Assembly: GCF_030272615.1 (NCBI RefSeq)
Contig: NC_081413.1
Coordinates: 100,038,239 to 100,102,238 of the forward strand
Length of the DNA stretch: 64,000 nt
Direction: 5' to 3'
From: Cryptomeria japonica
Lineage: Eukaryota > Streptophyta > Pinopsida > Cupressales > Cupressaceae
Under the pieces are notes generated by a model. That model searched no databases, had not been told where the DNA came from, and saw only the letters and a program-made list of their open reading frames with translations. A program made the translations under genes and the position numbers. Below, piece by piece: positions 45,852-58,426 of the stretch (positions are counted from its first letter, which is position 1; every line of letters begins with the position of its first letter).

Positions 45852-47374
45852 AATGGACTTCTTTTTTGGTAATTGTGTGTGTAGGACAAGTTTTGTGGTT
45901 TTTTCAAGTCTGAGAACAATTCTTTGGAGGTAGATATAGCTTACTGAATTGGTTTTTCAAACAATCTCAGAGAATTTAGAGATACGAAGGATAGGGCCTG
46001 AAATAGCCCAAAGGACTAACTCAATACTGGTCTGACACAATGATACATAAAAAAGCACAGAATACAATCTTAGGCTGGACAGTGGACACCATTCAATGAG
46101 GCCCTTATGAAATACCAAGACAAAATGAACAGATAGAGAGTCTGGCAGCATTGGCTCCACTCCACGACACACACTTCTCGAGCATGCCAGTCTCTCTTAC
46201 CCTGAAGATCTGAGGATCTTATAGCCGAGGGATTCCTATATCATAGTGTAAGGTACAAGAAGGGTATCTATGGGGTACGATCCGCACTCCCATAATCACT
46301 AAATGTAGGGTTTTGATCTACTAAGTTGGTTCTTATTGTAGGGTTTTGAGGGGTCCCGATCCAACGATGAATTCTCAGAGAAAGCCACTTAAGAATTTAG
46401 TTGAGCTTATCGGTGCAGGGAAGGCCCCCACATACGTTGAATTCACTCAAAACTCTAGCCGCCTGACCAGTATATTTATATAGTGGCTGAAAAAACTCGC
46501 TCAAGAGTACGCTAGGAGAGATGATATACCCAACGCATCCCAATTCAAAGTACCTTTGTAAGGTGATGAAATCCCCCGTCAAAGATACCCCTCACTACGT
46601 GGAATACAATAAAATTGGATTTTGTTTTCACCTCTTTCCTTTCTCCCAAGACCCCGAAGGCAGGTGGAAAGTTAGTTAATGCAACCGTAGGTTCACCCCA
46701 AACACGATAAAAGTTCTTTACCTTAAGAAAACCAAATGTGATTTAATCTAATGCAGCCTGATTCACGTTCATTTTATAGCCCAAATTGAGGTGTTGAATA
46801 CGCATGTGCATGTCCATTTTAAACACCAAATTGAAATATGAAGGCATGCATGTCAATTTTAACCGTTGTTAATTTTAAGCCCAAATTGAAGTGTTATACA
46901 TGCATGCCAATTTTAACCAATGTTAATTTTAAGCACCAACAAATGAAGTGCGGGATTCTGCATGCATGTCCATTTTAACCAATGTTAATTTTAAGTAAAA
47001 AAAGATGAAGTGTGAGATTATGAGTGCAATTGATCTAATACTAATCCAGTCCTTTCTATAAATTTACCACAGGTTGCAAACAGATGATTAGCAGTAAAAT
47101 CAAATCAATAGAAAAAAGAGAATAAAAATTTGACAGAAACGAATGCGTGACAATACCTACGCGATTGCATGACTTTGACAGAACCAATGCATGAACATAA
47201 CAACATGAATGCGTGATCTTGACAGATCAAATGCGTGACACTAATAGATCAATTCCGTAATCTAAACAGGATGATTGTGTGACAGGAAGGCAAATAACAC
47301 AAAAAAATAAAATAAAAATTAAACTAAACCCGATCAGAAACCTGCAAAACCAATTGTGAGGCCCTAGCTAAATA
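45852..47374. other. Leader region of element B
   Basis: No gene was recognised. At 46790-47000 a CATGTCCATTTTAACCAATG-type word recurs. At 47140-47290, and again at 47700-47860, variants of AATGCGTGA are spaced 15-70 bases apart. These may be old tandem repeats of the untranslated leader. Confidence 0.4.
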
Positions 47375-47578
47375 TCACATCATCCATTCAATATTAATTA
47401 GATCATATTTAACTTGATATGAGAGAACTAAGTTTTTATATCTATCAAAGGTAGGTTGATCTTCCCAATCTTGTATCTTCTTTTCTGCTTGGAGAACCCT
47501 TTGATAGCGTTTGGCCTGTCTTATTTGTTCCTTCGTCCTTCTGGCACCTGAAATCCTGAATTGTACCTTACATGCCAT
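47375..47578 (-). CDS. Short basic ORF in the leader of element B
   Basis: A 67-codon frame starts MACKVQFRISGARRTKEQ and is rich in Lys/Arg and Gln with a likely helix (IRQAKRYQRVLQAEKKIQ). It lies 0.4 kb downstream of the 5' LTR on the sense strand, where upstream ORFs or an N-terminal gag part might sit. No family is recognised, and it could be chance. Confidence 0.25.
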   Translation of the reverse strand: MACKVQFRISGARRTKEQIRQAKRYQRVLQAEKKIQDWEDQPTFDRYKNLVLSYQVKYDLINIEWMM

Positions 47579-47951
47579 AAACCGTTAAAACCAAAACATA
47601 CAATAAAAATAATCTTTTTTCAGATTTACTCAATTTCATGCAGAATTAAACAAATCAGAGAACAGAAAATGAATGAAAATAAAATTATCAAAACAAAACA
47701 ATCCAAAATGAATGCATGACAGTATCAGATTGATTGCGTGAATCGGTAAGGTTGATTGTGTGATGGTTTTTGTACGAATGTGTAACCTTGTCTGGTTGAT
47801 TATGTAGATCTATCTATGTGATTGCATGATGATGTAACCACAAATGCGTGACAAAGAGGTTTGTCTTGAAATCTGTGCAAAACCTGCAAAAAAAGAAAAA
47901 AAATCCATACAATCTACAAAAACAACACAAAAAACAAAGAAGGTTAATTAC

Positions 47952-47978
47952 CTTTTGTTCACCTCGGGTTCACCAAAA
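47952..47978 (-). promoter_or_regulatory. Putative primer-binding site of element B
   Basis: Directly after the 5' LTR the minus strand reads TTTTGGTGAACCCGAGGTGA. Element C has TTTTGGTGAACC at the same place. TGG shortly after an LTR fits pairing to a tRNA CCA end, but I cannot name the tRNA. Confidence 0.5.
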
Positions 47979-49113
47979 TGTAGCATGCTCCAATACACCA
48001 TTGCCAAATAGGAAATAAGGATGATCACGAATCCTTAACTATCTAAGCAACTCAAACACAAAACCAATGAAATAGATGCAAAATGGAATTAAATTAAGCA
48101 ATATGAAACTCCCTATTATGCATCATAGCTTCCATTGTTCTTCTTCTCTCTGTGGTATGATGGCTCTCAGATATTGCACTGGCAACCTGCAAATGACACA
48201 AAGATTTGAAGTTCGTGATCTAGAGGAATTGTATGAATTGAATGCTCAATTTATAGATTTTTGGATGAGATTGATTGAAAGGTGGAACAAATTGATCAAG
48301 AGGTGGAACTCAGGTGAGCTCACATGAAAATTGATAGTTGAACTATTGATTTGGAGGTGAAATAGAATAGATTGAATAGATTAATTGAGTCAACTGATTG
48401 AGAAAAAGCTAACTAAAGGAAGAAAAAGAGTGAGTGGAGGAAATAAAGAAGATGACAAAGAGAACTAGAAGATGGAAATAGAGACTGGAGAGATAAATGA
48501 TTTAATTAATTATTTTAGCATGTGCTTGCACTTTAACTTAGATTTTTAATTTAATCTTTGCATGATATTTATTCAAATAATTGAATTTATTTTAAATTCA
48601 ATTTAGTATTTGAATATATCTAGAACTTGACTTTGATTTTCAATTTGGTTTTTGAAATCATGCACATGTATTTGAATTTGGAAGAATTAATTAGCTAATT
48701 AAATAATTTAAAGAAACTATTTAATTATTTAGAAATGGAATTTAATTAAATAATAAAGATTATTTAATTTAAAGGATTAAATCACAATTAATTAAATAAT
48801 AAATATTTAATTAATATTTAGTTGATTAGAGAGATAGAAATTGAATAATTAGTAATTTATTTAAATAATAAAGATTATTTAAATTGGAGAATTAATAAGA
48901 ATTAATTTAACAATAAATATTTAATTAATATTAGAAAATGATTAAAATGATTAAATAATGATAGAATAGGAAATAGAATAATTAGTAAGATGATGAGGAA
49001 ATAGTAATTTAAAAGAGTAAGATTAATTAACTTAATTAAAGAATTAAAGAATTATTTAATCAGTTAGAGGAATAATTAGTACATGATCAATGCGACATTT
49101 TTAGGTGTCTACA
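47979..49113 (-). repeat. 5' LTR of element B
   Basis: It is 1135 bp and the counterpart of 38692-39806, with a few percent difference by eye. Confidence 0.88.
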
Positions 49114-49779
49114 TTTTTTCCTCTTTGAGACAATGTTGGAATGATATTGTTTCAAAGAAAACAAAAAATTCTACCCCAGTATGCCCCGGTACCACTATAT
49201 AGTGTAAATATGCCCCCTCCGAAAAGGTGGTCGAAAAATTCAAAAATTGAGACCATGTTTTTGATATCAATGTAATAAGAAATCATGTGAACTTGACTTT
49301 GATTTTCAATTTGGTTTTTGAAATCATGCACATGTATTTGAATTTGGAAGAATTAATTAGCTAATTAAATAATTTAAAGAAACTATTTAATTATTTAGAA
49401 ATAGAATTTAATTAAATAATAAAGATTATTTAATTTAAAGGATTAAATCATAATTAATTAAATAATAAATATTTAATTAATATTTAGCTGATTAGAGAGA
49501 TAGAAATTGAATAATTAGAAATTTATTTAAATAATAAAGATTATTTAAATTAGGGAATTAATCAGAATTAATTAAACAATAAATATTTAATTAATATTAG
49601 AAAATGATTAAAATGATTAAATAGTGATAGAATAGGAAATATAATAATTAGTAAGATGATGAGGATATATGAATTTAGAAAAATAAGATTAATTAACTTA
49701 ATTAAATAATTAAATAATTATTTAATCAATTAGAGGAATAATTAGTACATGATCAATGAGACATTTTTAGGTGTCTACA
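49114..49779 (-). repeat. Extra internal fragment and partial third LTR of element B
   Basis: 49114-49289 repeats the first bases of the internal region next to the 3' LTR (compare 39807-39985). At about 49290 it switches to LTR sequence corresponding to 39327 onward and runs to the LTR end at 49779. The switch point carries GAA shared by both sides. This is best explained by a tandem copy whose interior was lost by short-homology deletion. Confidence 0.8.
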
Positions 49780-49784
49780 TGATG

Positions 49785-49942
49785 TATTAATCCTTTAGCT
49801 ATTTTTCCTACACACATTGTTTACATTGCTTTGGTAACTGGTCTACATCTTGTGTATCTCATATTGAACCGATATAGCTCTGATTAAGTAAAAATTGTTT
49901 AAATCAATGATTCACCCCCCTCTCAGTGATCCATTATGTCCA
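49785..49942 (+). repeat. SIRE-like copia 5' LTR, last part
   Basis: It continues the LTR interrupted at 38691. It contains the ATGATTCACCCCCCTCTCAGT end word seen also near 28900, and is followed at once by a primer-binding site. Confidence 0.8.
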
Positions 49943-49947
49943 AAAAT

Positions 49948-49960
49948 TGGTATCAGAGCC
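49948..49960 (+). promoter_or_regulatory. Primer-binding site of the SIRE-like element
   Basis: TGGTATCAGAGCC lies five bases after the LTR end and is the initiator tRNA-Met type. Confidence 0.88.
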
Positions 49961-49993
49961 TAGGTACCCTATTTTGTCAAAACATTCTCTAGC

Positions 49994-52024
49994 TTGGGTA
50001 GATCATGTCAAGTGTTCACAATGTCAAGAAATAAATCAGTCTCCTCAAAATCCCCTATGTTTGATGGTGTCAACTATGCCTTTTGGAGTAGAAGAATGGA
50101 AACCTATTTGTCCTCTCTAAGTTGTGATGTATGGATGTCGATTGTAAATGGGTATATTATTCCTAATAATCTTCCTACTGATCCAGATACTAAGAAGGAG
50201 TATGACAACAATGCTAAGGAAAAGAATGCTACTATGAGTGGGCTATCTAATAATGAGTTTATTAAGGTCATGCACTTCTCATATGCCAAAGCAACTTGGG
50301 ATAAGTTGTAAAAAATATTTGTAGGTGATGCTAAACTCAAGGAAGCCAAGTTACAGACATTGAGAGCACAACTTGATTGTCTGAAGATGAGAGATGAAGA
50401 GAAGATTGCTGACTATCTCCAAAGGATTGATGAAATAACAAACACCATTAGAGGGCTTGGAGAAGAAATAAAATATGAGGTGGTAGTGAAGAAAGTACTT
50501 AGATCCCTTACACTTAAGTATGATACAAAGGTTTCTGAAATAGAAGAAGCAAAGGATCTGAAAGTCTTTACAATGGATGAGTTGTATGGTTCCCTAACTG
50601 CTTATGAAATGAGGATTGTCAGTACTGAGGTTGTGAAGAAAGATGTTGCATTCAAAACATCAAGAAAAGGAAAAGAAGAATCCACTCATGATGGAACTGG
50701 TCAAGACTTTGATGATAATATGGCAGACTTTGTCAGAAGACTCAAGATGGGTTTAGGTAAATACAAAGGCAAGTTGCCCTTGAAATGTTTCAACTATGGA
50801 AAGATTGGACATTTTGCTGCCAAATGTCCCTATGGTGATAGGAATTAAGATGATCAATCAAGTGGTAGCAGATCATATAGTAAAGACAGGAAGAAGAATG
50901 TCTACGGGTATGGTAGAAGAGGCAACTGGAAGAAGAACAGTCTCTACACACACGAAAATGATACACTGATGAGGAAAGTGTCTCAGATGAATGTTCTAGT
51001 GAAGATGATGTTAGTGCAACCCTTTTCATGGCCCAAGAGGTTTTGGTACCTAAAGAAGGAGAAGAGGAAGAGAAAGAAGGAGAAGTAGATCTTGAAGTAG
51101 AGCTCATTAGTGCCTTGGAAGAGCTAAAGAAAACAAGAAGAGATCTGAAGAAGATGAAAAAGGTTGCAGCTGAAGAACAAGAGATGTTGGAGAAATCTCT
51201 TGAAGAGTCCAAGTAAACAATTGTAGATCTAAAAATTCAATTGGAAGAAGCCAAGAGGATCTATGAAGTTGCATGCACCGGTTTGAGTAAAAAGGAGAAG
51301 GAGCATCAGAACTTAGAAGAAGAAATTGTCAAGCTCCGAAATGAATTAGAGAAAATCAAGGAAGAAATGAAAGTGAGAAGCAAATATGAAGGCAACACTT
51401 AATCCTTAAACAAGATGTTGAGCAAACAAAAGCAATCTAAGGATACCAGTGGCTTAGGATTTGAAGAGGGTCAAAGTTCAAATAGCAGAGACACATCCAG
51501 TAAGGAGATATTGTTTACTTTTTCAAATGAAAGTGAAGAGAAGAAGACATTCATGGAAAGTAAATATACCGGTAAGAAGACATATGCAGATGCTATCAAG
51601 AATCGTCACACAAACCGATATACACAATCAATGAACTAGAGACCATACTCAATACACCAACTTGTAGATCCAAGGAGAAATGTACGAGTTGATCATGAAG
51701 GATTCACCAGAGTTAGCAGCAAGAAAGGAAGACCCCCGGTGAGGCAGTCATTTGCAGGACCAAGATAATCTAACCGGTATCTTCCAAACATTCATGGTTA
51801 TGGTCTCTGGTGTAATAGGTTCGGTCTTAGAATGGCAAACTATAGGAAAATGAATATAAATCCCAGTTTTGAGAGTAGACAATCATTTGCTGCATTACAA
51901 GGTACAAATCTCACTTGCTACAATTGCAATGATTTTGGTCATAAGAGTTATAAGTGTAGGAGAAGTGCAGATGTCCTACAAGAATGCTTTGGATACATCT
52001 TTCAATACTAATGTAAAATATTAT
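49994..52024 (+). pseudogene. SIRE-like Ty1/copia gag, decayed and truncated
   Basis: The likely start is ATG 50021 (MSRNKS). The gag core reads MFDGVNYAFWSRRMETYL near 50060, then LKEAKLQTLRAQLDCLKMRD (50335-50394) and YLQRIDEITNTIRGLG near 50420. Stops lie at 50309-50311 and 50846-50848. A zinc knuckle near 50790 reads CFNYGKIGHFAAKC, with Tyr in place of the second Cys. A frame change near 50960 leads to an acidic segment, then a long coiled coil (51090-51400), typical of SIRE-type gag. A second, intact knuckle CYNCNDFGHKSYKC lies at 51916-51957. The frame then stops and is cut at about 52025 by element C, so protease and pol are missing. Confidence 0.85.
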
Positions 52025-52784
52025 TATAAAGTGGAAAATTAGATCCTAGTGACTCCCCACTTAGGAGAGAGAAAGGAAGCCACTAGGACGATTTTCACTT
52101 GGGAGAACTTTACATTCAAAAGAGGGGCTTGAATCCACTAGATCCAAATCCAAGAGAGACAAGGATGTGAATTCCCAATGGATTGCAAGGGTTGAAGTGT
52201 GATTTACCCTCTTTTGTAAATGAGAAAGTTGACTTGTTCACTATGTGGAAAAGAGAGAGAAAATGAGTGAAATGAAGAGCTACTAGTTCGGGATCACGTT
52301 GTAACTTTAGATCTGATCTAATTAGATTGATATGGATCTGCCCTACAAATTTAGAGAAAAGTCATTGTGACTGTGGTGGGAATGTACATGGTTCTCCACA
52401 AAATCCATGAAACAAAAAGGGTTCTTCTGTCTCTGTAAATGAATCCCAAACCTACAATTACAGCCGCGCACCTGCAACCTACACACAGAAAAGAGAGGAA
52501 AAGGGGTTGTGGATAGGGATTTGCCTCAGTCAAACCCTGGTTGAGGAATCAACCTTGAAAGACAGTAATTACAAGTGCTTGAATGTAGACAATGGAAATG
52601 TATATCTTGTAGATCTGCAATTTGTTGATGATGATTGCTTTCCTTCTTGAATGTAATCACAAGTGTTGCATGGAATGGCATGTAACATGACAAAACCCTA
52701 ACATGCATACATTCTTGCAAATCGATGTTGAAATATTGCTCCAATGGATGAATGAAGAAGGCTTCAATGCTTTAATGCTTGATA
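52025..52784 (-). repeat. Partial LTR 1 of element C
   Basis: It matches 55688-56440 (CCACTTAGGAGAGAGAAAGGA etc.), then breaks off and joins internal sequence near 52785. The expected TG at its left end reads TA. Confidence 0.78.
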
Positions 52785-53099
52785 GGGAACAAGATTGCAA
52801 TCCTTCATCCTATTCCTAGGTGAAAGGGATTCTCGATGAAGGATGACTCGCATTTAGCCCTGAGAAGGATAGGTGAATTTACCATAGGTGTACATTACCT
52901 AGTGTGAAAAGAGGTTGTAGTCAAGGACTGACACATCTTGTATAAGAGAGAATACTTGAGCAAACAACCAACAATTTCACACAACGAATGACATTAAGTA
53001 ATAAATCTCACACCATCCACACAATAGGAAAGGTGGATCCTTAGAGAAAGAGAGAGGGAGAGAGATCATTTCCCCCCAAGCATAGGACAATGAGAAGAA

Positions 53100-53640
53100 T
53101 TACACATCTTCTAGAGAAATATTACTCATTAAAGATGTACTATTTCAAGCAAGGAATACATCCTAACCAAAGAACAAACATGCGCTCACATGAAGGATAA
53201 CACCATTCAAGAAAGGACATAAAGTTATGAATAAGACAATAGAAGAGGTAATTTTCAATGAGAGAGAAAGAAGAAGAAAAAAGTCCTCTAAATAGAGATT
53301 ATTCATAATAGACGTACCATTTCAAGCAAGGAGGAGATCCCACTCACGGAACAAACATGCGCTCGCGTGAAGGAATGCTCCGTGCAAGAAAGGACATTAA
53401 ATTTATGAATAATGCAATAGAAGAGGTAATTTGAAAAGAGAGAGAAATAAGAAAAGGTCCAAAAAGGTTCCCTAAATAGAGATTATTCATAATAGACGTA
53501 CCATTTCAATCAAGGAGATGATCCCACTCACAGAATAGACATGCACTCACATGAAGGAAAACTCCATGCAAGAAAGGACATCGAGTTTATGAATAATGCA
53601 CTCCATAAAGAAAATAGTGAAACCTTAGAAAGAGGAAAAG
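53100..53640. repeat. 175-185-bp tandem repeat in internal copy 1 of element C
   Basis: ATTATTCATAATAGACGTACC and about 160 following bases recur at 53298 and 53482, with a more diverged unit starting near 53127. Units include CATGCGCTC and TGCAAGAAAGGACAT. The same array occurs in internal copy 2 at 58427, 58603 and 58788. Confidence 0.8.
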
Positions 53641-53832
53641 GAATATTATTTTCCCCCAAGAATAGAGGCAAGGATAAATAGGCTATTATTTTGCTCACTA
53701 AGTATGATTGCACCTCAAATTTTACCACCATGAATGACAAAGAGCCCCCAATAAGTAGGCTAACTATGTCACATAGTGAGGAGCAACATAATAGGAATTT
53801 GAACGCTATTTTACATTATCATGATGAATATG

Positions 53833-55023
53833 TCATTCATTGTCAGATGTTATTTTTAAAATACCTAAATCAATGCAATGTTGTATTTGTGTTTTCAAAT
53901 CTTGACACTCATTAGTAGAATGGCCATGGTTTTGATGATATTTAGAAAAAGAAGAATTTTGAGAATGTTGTTTATGTTTTCTTCTTCGTTTATGGAAAAG
54001 AGGAAATATTAAGTCGGAATTTAGAATATTGGTAAACATACTTTCTTGTTGTAACTCAAAATTAGAATGAGAAGGTGTGCATTTACAAGATAATGGAGAA
54101 GAAGATGTGGACAAAAGAAAGTGTGATTTCTCATGACTTTGTTACTCACATTCCAACATTTGTCCATTGCATGCATGTTCAAAAGAAGGTTCACTCTTAG
54201 GGGGAATTAGATTGAAGTTTAAATAGGTCCAATCAACATCAACATTTGTTTTAAGAGAAAATTTAGGAATGTGAAATTCAGGCATATTAGCTTTCTAGAA
54301 AAGGTAGGAGTGAAATCTAAGGACCCCCAATCATTCTCTAAGAGTTATTCTTTAGGAACTTCTTTGGTAGGAGATGGGGTATTTGAGTTAATTGAAGAGA
54401 GGATTGTAGGAACTAAGGAAGAATATGATGCTTCACTTATGTTCTCATCAATTACCTAATTAGTATATGTGTAAGGCACAACATGATAATCAGGAAGAAT
54501 TTTTGGATTCCTATGAACATGAATGGAATTGATTTGATTTTTGTTAGGCTCTTGTTTTTTGGGAGAGAGAGCATTATGATGAGAAATAATATCATTCTCT
54601 TTTTCTAAGGTATCTTTATGTTCAAGACACTCATTAGAAAAATGACTATCATATGTAATTAATGCTTCATCTTTAGAGGGAAGATCATGAAAAGAAGGTA
54701 TGGTATCACTAGGATAAGTAGCCCATAATATCATCCTCTTGCACCAAATAATCCTTATGAGGGAGGTACATTTTAGGAGAAGAAGGAACACAATTCTCCA
54801 AAATATCATCTTTAGGGGGGAGATCTTTGAAAGAAGTGTCCATATTCCCTTTTTGCATCAATATGTCCTCATTAATGAGATCAATGTTGGGAGAAGGTAA
54901 ATCATATCTATGAATTAAAGGGAGAACTAAACTATTATCATATGCATGAAAGGGAACATCATGAATATATTTAATGTAACTCAAAATTGAATTAGCAAAA
55001 TAAGATAGGAACTCCATATGCAC
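53833..55023 (-). pseudogene. Gag-like ORF of element C, copy 1
   Basis: It begins MHMEFLSYFANSILSY (55023), continues with Asp/Pro-rich sequence (YDLPSPNIDLINEDIL), and runs to a zinc-type segment KYHQNHGHSTNECQDLKTQI near 53915. The pattern Cys-x-x-His...Gly-His-x-x-x-x-Cys with following LK is what I associate with gag of Tat/Athila-type gypsy elements. In this copy the first Cys reads Ser. A one-base insertion near 54721-54723 (GCCC against GCC in copy 2) shifts the frame, and further stops follow. Nothing downstream resembles protease. It is probably a gag relic of a non-autonomous element. Confidence 0.55.
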
Positions 55024-55687
55024 TTATGATCAAACAAGAAACTCATATGTCATTTAATCATAATAATGTTCACCCCATACACGCATTAAAAATTTGAATA
55101 AAGGAGGGGAAATGGAATTTGAATTTAAATTTGAATGTGTGTTCGACCTTAGAGGGTGTTAAAATTGATAAAGTGCGCCAATTTTTTAGATTTAAGCAGA
55201 AAAACACAGTCAATTCCGTCTCCTAAAATTTTGAGAAAAAAACTGAGGACCATGGCGGGAATGCACATGGTCTGACCAACTTTTTTTGAAATTTTTCAGG
55301 GATGATAGAAATTATGATTTTAATTTTGAATCCAAAAAAACAACCGGTTTGGAGATGTCTAGATTGGTCAAACTTGCAGTCAAAAGTCAGAAATAGAAGA
55401 ATCTTAAAAATTTGTGTTTTATGATTTAACCACTGAATTTTCAGAATAAAGAAACAAATTTGAATTGCAATTTTGAAATAAAAATTAGATCTGAAACAAG
55501 CAATTAAAATGTTACACTTCACAAGCTTAATTTCCTCAAAACGAAAAATTAGGGTTTTTATGCAATTAAAATCTCAAAATTTGCAAAAAGATCAAACCTG
55601 GAAATGATTTTAAAATTCAAATTGTAATTATTCAAATCTAATAATGAGAAATCAAAATTGAGATATAGGACGTTAGGTTCACCAAAA

Positions 55688-56869
55688 TGTAAAGTGGAAA
55701 ATTGGATCCTAGCGTCTCCCCACTTAGGAGAGAGAAAGGAAGCCACTAGGATGATTTTTAGTTGGGAGAACTTTAGATTGAAAAGAGGGGCTTGAATCCA
55801 CTAGATCCAAATCCAAGAGAGACAAGGATGTGAATTCCCAGTGGATTGCAAGGGTTGAAGTGTAATTTACCCTATTTTGTAAATGAGAAATTTGATGTGT
55901 TGACTATGTGGAAAAGAGAGAGAAAATGAGCGAAATGAAGAGTACCAGTTCAAGATCACGATGTAACTTCAGATATAAGCTAATTAAACTAATATGGATC
56001 TGCCTTGTAATTTTGGAGAAAAGTTATTTGGATTGTGGCAGGAATGTACATGGTCCTCCACAAAATCTGCAAAACAAAAAGGGTTCTTTTGTCTCTGTAA
56101 CTGAAGCCCAAACCTGCAATTATAGTTGTGCACCTGCAACCTACACACAAAAAAGAGAGGAAGAGGGGTTCTAGATAGGGGTTTGCCTCAGTCAAACCTC
56201 AGTTAAGGAATCAACCTTGAAAGACAGTAATTGCAAATGCTTGAATGTAAACAATGGAAATGTATACCTTGTAGATCTGCAATTTGATGATGATGATTGC
56301 TTTCCTTCTTGAATTTAATCACAAGTGTTGCATGGAATGGCATGTAGCATGACAAAACCCTAACATGCATACATGCTTGCAAATGGATGTTGAAATATTT
56401 CTCCAATGGATGAATGAATAAGACTTGAATGCTTGATGATGTATATCTTTTCCTATGCTTGCTTATCTCCTTCGCTTGAGTTTCACCTCCCCTTCCTCCT
56501 TATGAAAATGAGAAAACCAAATACCTTTTATACATGCCTCTTGAAGATTAATTCATCTCATAAAAGGTCGACATCCGGGAGATTTAAGATCTCGAAGTGC
56601 AAATGGGGTCAGGGAGGGCCTATCTTGGGGCCACCCTAAGAGGGTGGGATAGGGGTGCCACACCCCTATCCTATGGGGATAGGGGCACCACACCCTTATC
56701 CTACCCTATCTTGGGGCCTGGACAGTGTCTTGAGGCTATCTTGGGGCTCAAACAGGAAGGGGTCAAGGGTGAAAATGCAGAAATAGGTCTTGTTTGGGGA
56801 AGAAGATGTCATCACCAAGGTGAGGACCTAAAATATGGTTAAAATTGTAGGAGGTGCAATTTTATGACA
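55688..56869 (-). repeat. Complete middle LTR of element C
   Basis: It is 1182 bp, TGTAAAGTGG to TTTATGACA on the plus strand. It is preceded by GGTTCACCAAAA (putative primer-binding site on the minus strand) and followed by TAGCCCCTACTTTAG (polypurine tract on the minus strand). Confidence 0.82.
56524..56532 (-). promoter_or_regulatory. TATA element in the LTR of element C
   Basis: The minus strand reads TATAAAAGG, a strong plant TATA box within the full LTR, setting the sense strand as minus. Confidence 0.6.
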
Positions 56870-58090
56870 CTAAATTTAGCCCCTACTTTAGTGGGAGTAT
56901 GGCTTACGCCACTACTGTCGATAAATTAGAAGAAAGAGAGAGATGAAAATGAGATATGCAGAGAAAGATCACAAGGAGTATAAGATGTCACTAATCTTGA
57001 GGAACGAAGCCCCCAATCTTAGGATGTTAACTCACTCAAACATATGCAAGAGCACACAAAACAAAAAGGGAGACACACGCAAAACAAAAACAAAGCGAAA
57101 AATACACACGACAGACACAAGACACAAGATGACAAACCAAGTAGCCGAAGAGACCTCGATACTCAGATGTCTCAACAACTAATTAGGACACAAAGACCAA
57201 TCCATCACATAAACATGAGCGATCACATAAAAGAGAAAAGTTGACATCATCCTTGAACTATCAATAGTAAACTATGAGTTCATGAGAGGAAGAAGAGAGA
57301 GAACATGAATACACACTTTGGTTATCCATGAGAAGAAAAGTGAAGAAGAAAGAAACCATGAACGTCTCAGCCCTAAAAAATAGGTGATCCATGGAGAGAA
57401 GGACATGGAAAATCTTCCCCCTAGAGATTGCCTAGGTGATCCATGTAAAGAGAGAGAGTGATAACTCTGTTAGTTCCACTCAACCTCATGTGTATGTGCA
57501 TGCAAGTGAGGTTTGAAGTGCCTCATAGGAGTCGAATATGCTACAACCTGTATAAAATGTATAATACATGTGTCAAGAAAGGTGTGACATCCCACTCTAA
57601 GAGTTTGTGCTCTGGTTCTGAGAATAATCACCCCACATAAAAGAAAAGTGGCATCATCTTGCTCTAAGAACTATGCTCTGGTTTCGAGAATGACCCACTG
57701 TAAAAAGTGATGACATATTTCTCTAAGAGGCTTCCCTCTGGTTCCAAGAATGTCCCATTGTGCAATGCATGAGAGAAGTATAGTACAAAGGAGCAGTGTG
57801 GGTGCCCCCCCCTTAAGATGTCAACATAGGTTGATGTTGATATCTTAAGGAAAGTAGAACAAGGATACCTACCTTCAACACGAAGAAGATATCCTTTATG
57901 CAACAATGTCATAAATCCAAGCAAGACAGGGAGTACTCTTCAAGCAAGGATAAGATAGTTGAAAAGAGATATCTTGTTGTAAGAGTAAAGGTGATCCTTG
58001 GAGGAGAAGAGATATTTGTTCAAAAGACATCTACCCCCAAGAGGAGTTTTCTTACACAAATATAACATCTTCTAGCACAAAGAAAAGAAG
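56870..58090. other. Extra part of internal copy 2 of element C
   Basis: This 1.2-kb stretch lacks a counterpart in copy 1. No gene was recognised. At 57590-57760 a unit of about 60-75 bases built around CTCTGGTTC(T/C)(G/A)AGAAT recurs three times. Confidence 0.5.
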
Positions 58091-58426
58091 GGAACAATAA
58101 TGCAATCCTTCCTCCTATTCCTAGGTGAAAAGGATTCTTGGTGAAGGATGACTCACATTTATCCCCGAGAGGGATAGGTGAATTTATCATACGTGTACAT
58201 GAACTAGTGTAAAAAGAGGTTGTAGTCAAGGACTGACACCTCTTGTATAAGAGAGAATCATTGAGAAAACAACCAACAATTTCACACAAGGAATGATATC
58301 AAGTAATAAATCTCACACCATTCACACAATAGGGAAAGGTGGATCCTTAGAGAAAGAGAGAGGGAGAGAGATCATTGCCCCCCAAGTGTAGGGTAATGAG
58401 AAGAATTACACAACTTCTAGAGAGAT

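Larger units (their letters stand above)
38692..49779 (-). mobile_element. Element B: 11-kb non-autonomous Tat-like gypsy with an extra partial LTR
   Basis: It is flanked by a target-site duplication TGATG (38687-38691 and 49780-49784). Minus-strand sense is shown by the polypurine tract at 39807-39822, next to the 3' LTR. LTRs are 38692-39806 and 47979-49113. After the second LTR, about 176 bases of the 3' internal end and a partial third LTR follow (49114-49779). Internal content: a leader, an Asn/Gln-rich ORF (43709-45418), a scrap of integrase C-terminus (43457-43494), a T-rich spacer, and an antisense ORF tail (40040-40610). No RT, RNase H or integrase core was found. The shared polypurine tract, integrase tail and antisense ORF tie it to the Tat-type element A, of which B looks like a deletion derivative. 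Confidence 0.85.

Noticed and set aside
57575-57765. Regularly spaced short repeats, considered as a CRISPR-like array
   Set aside because: Units are imperfect and continuous without unique spacers, in a plant retroelement. There are no cas genes.
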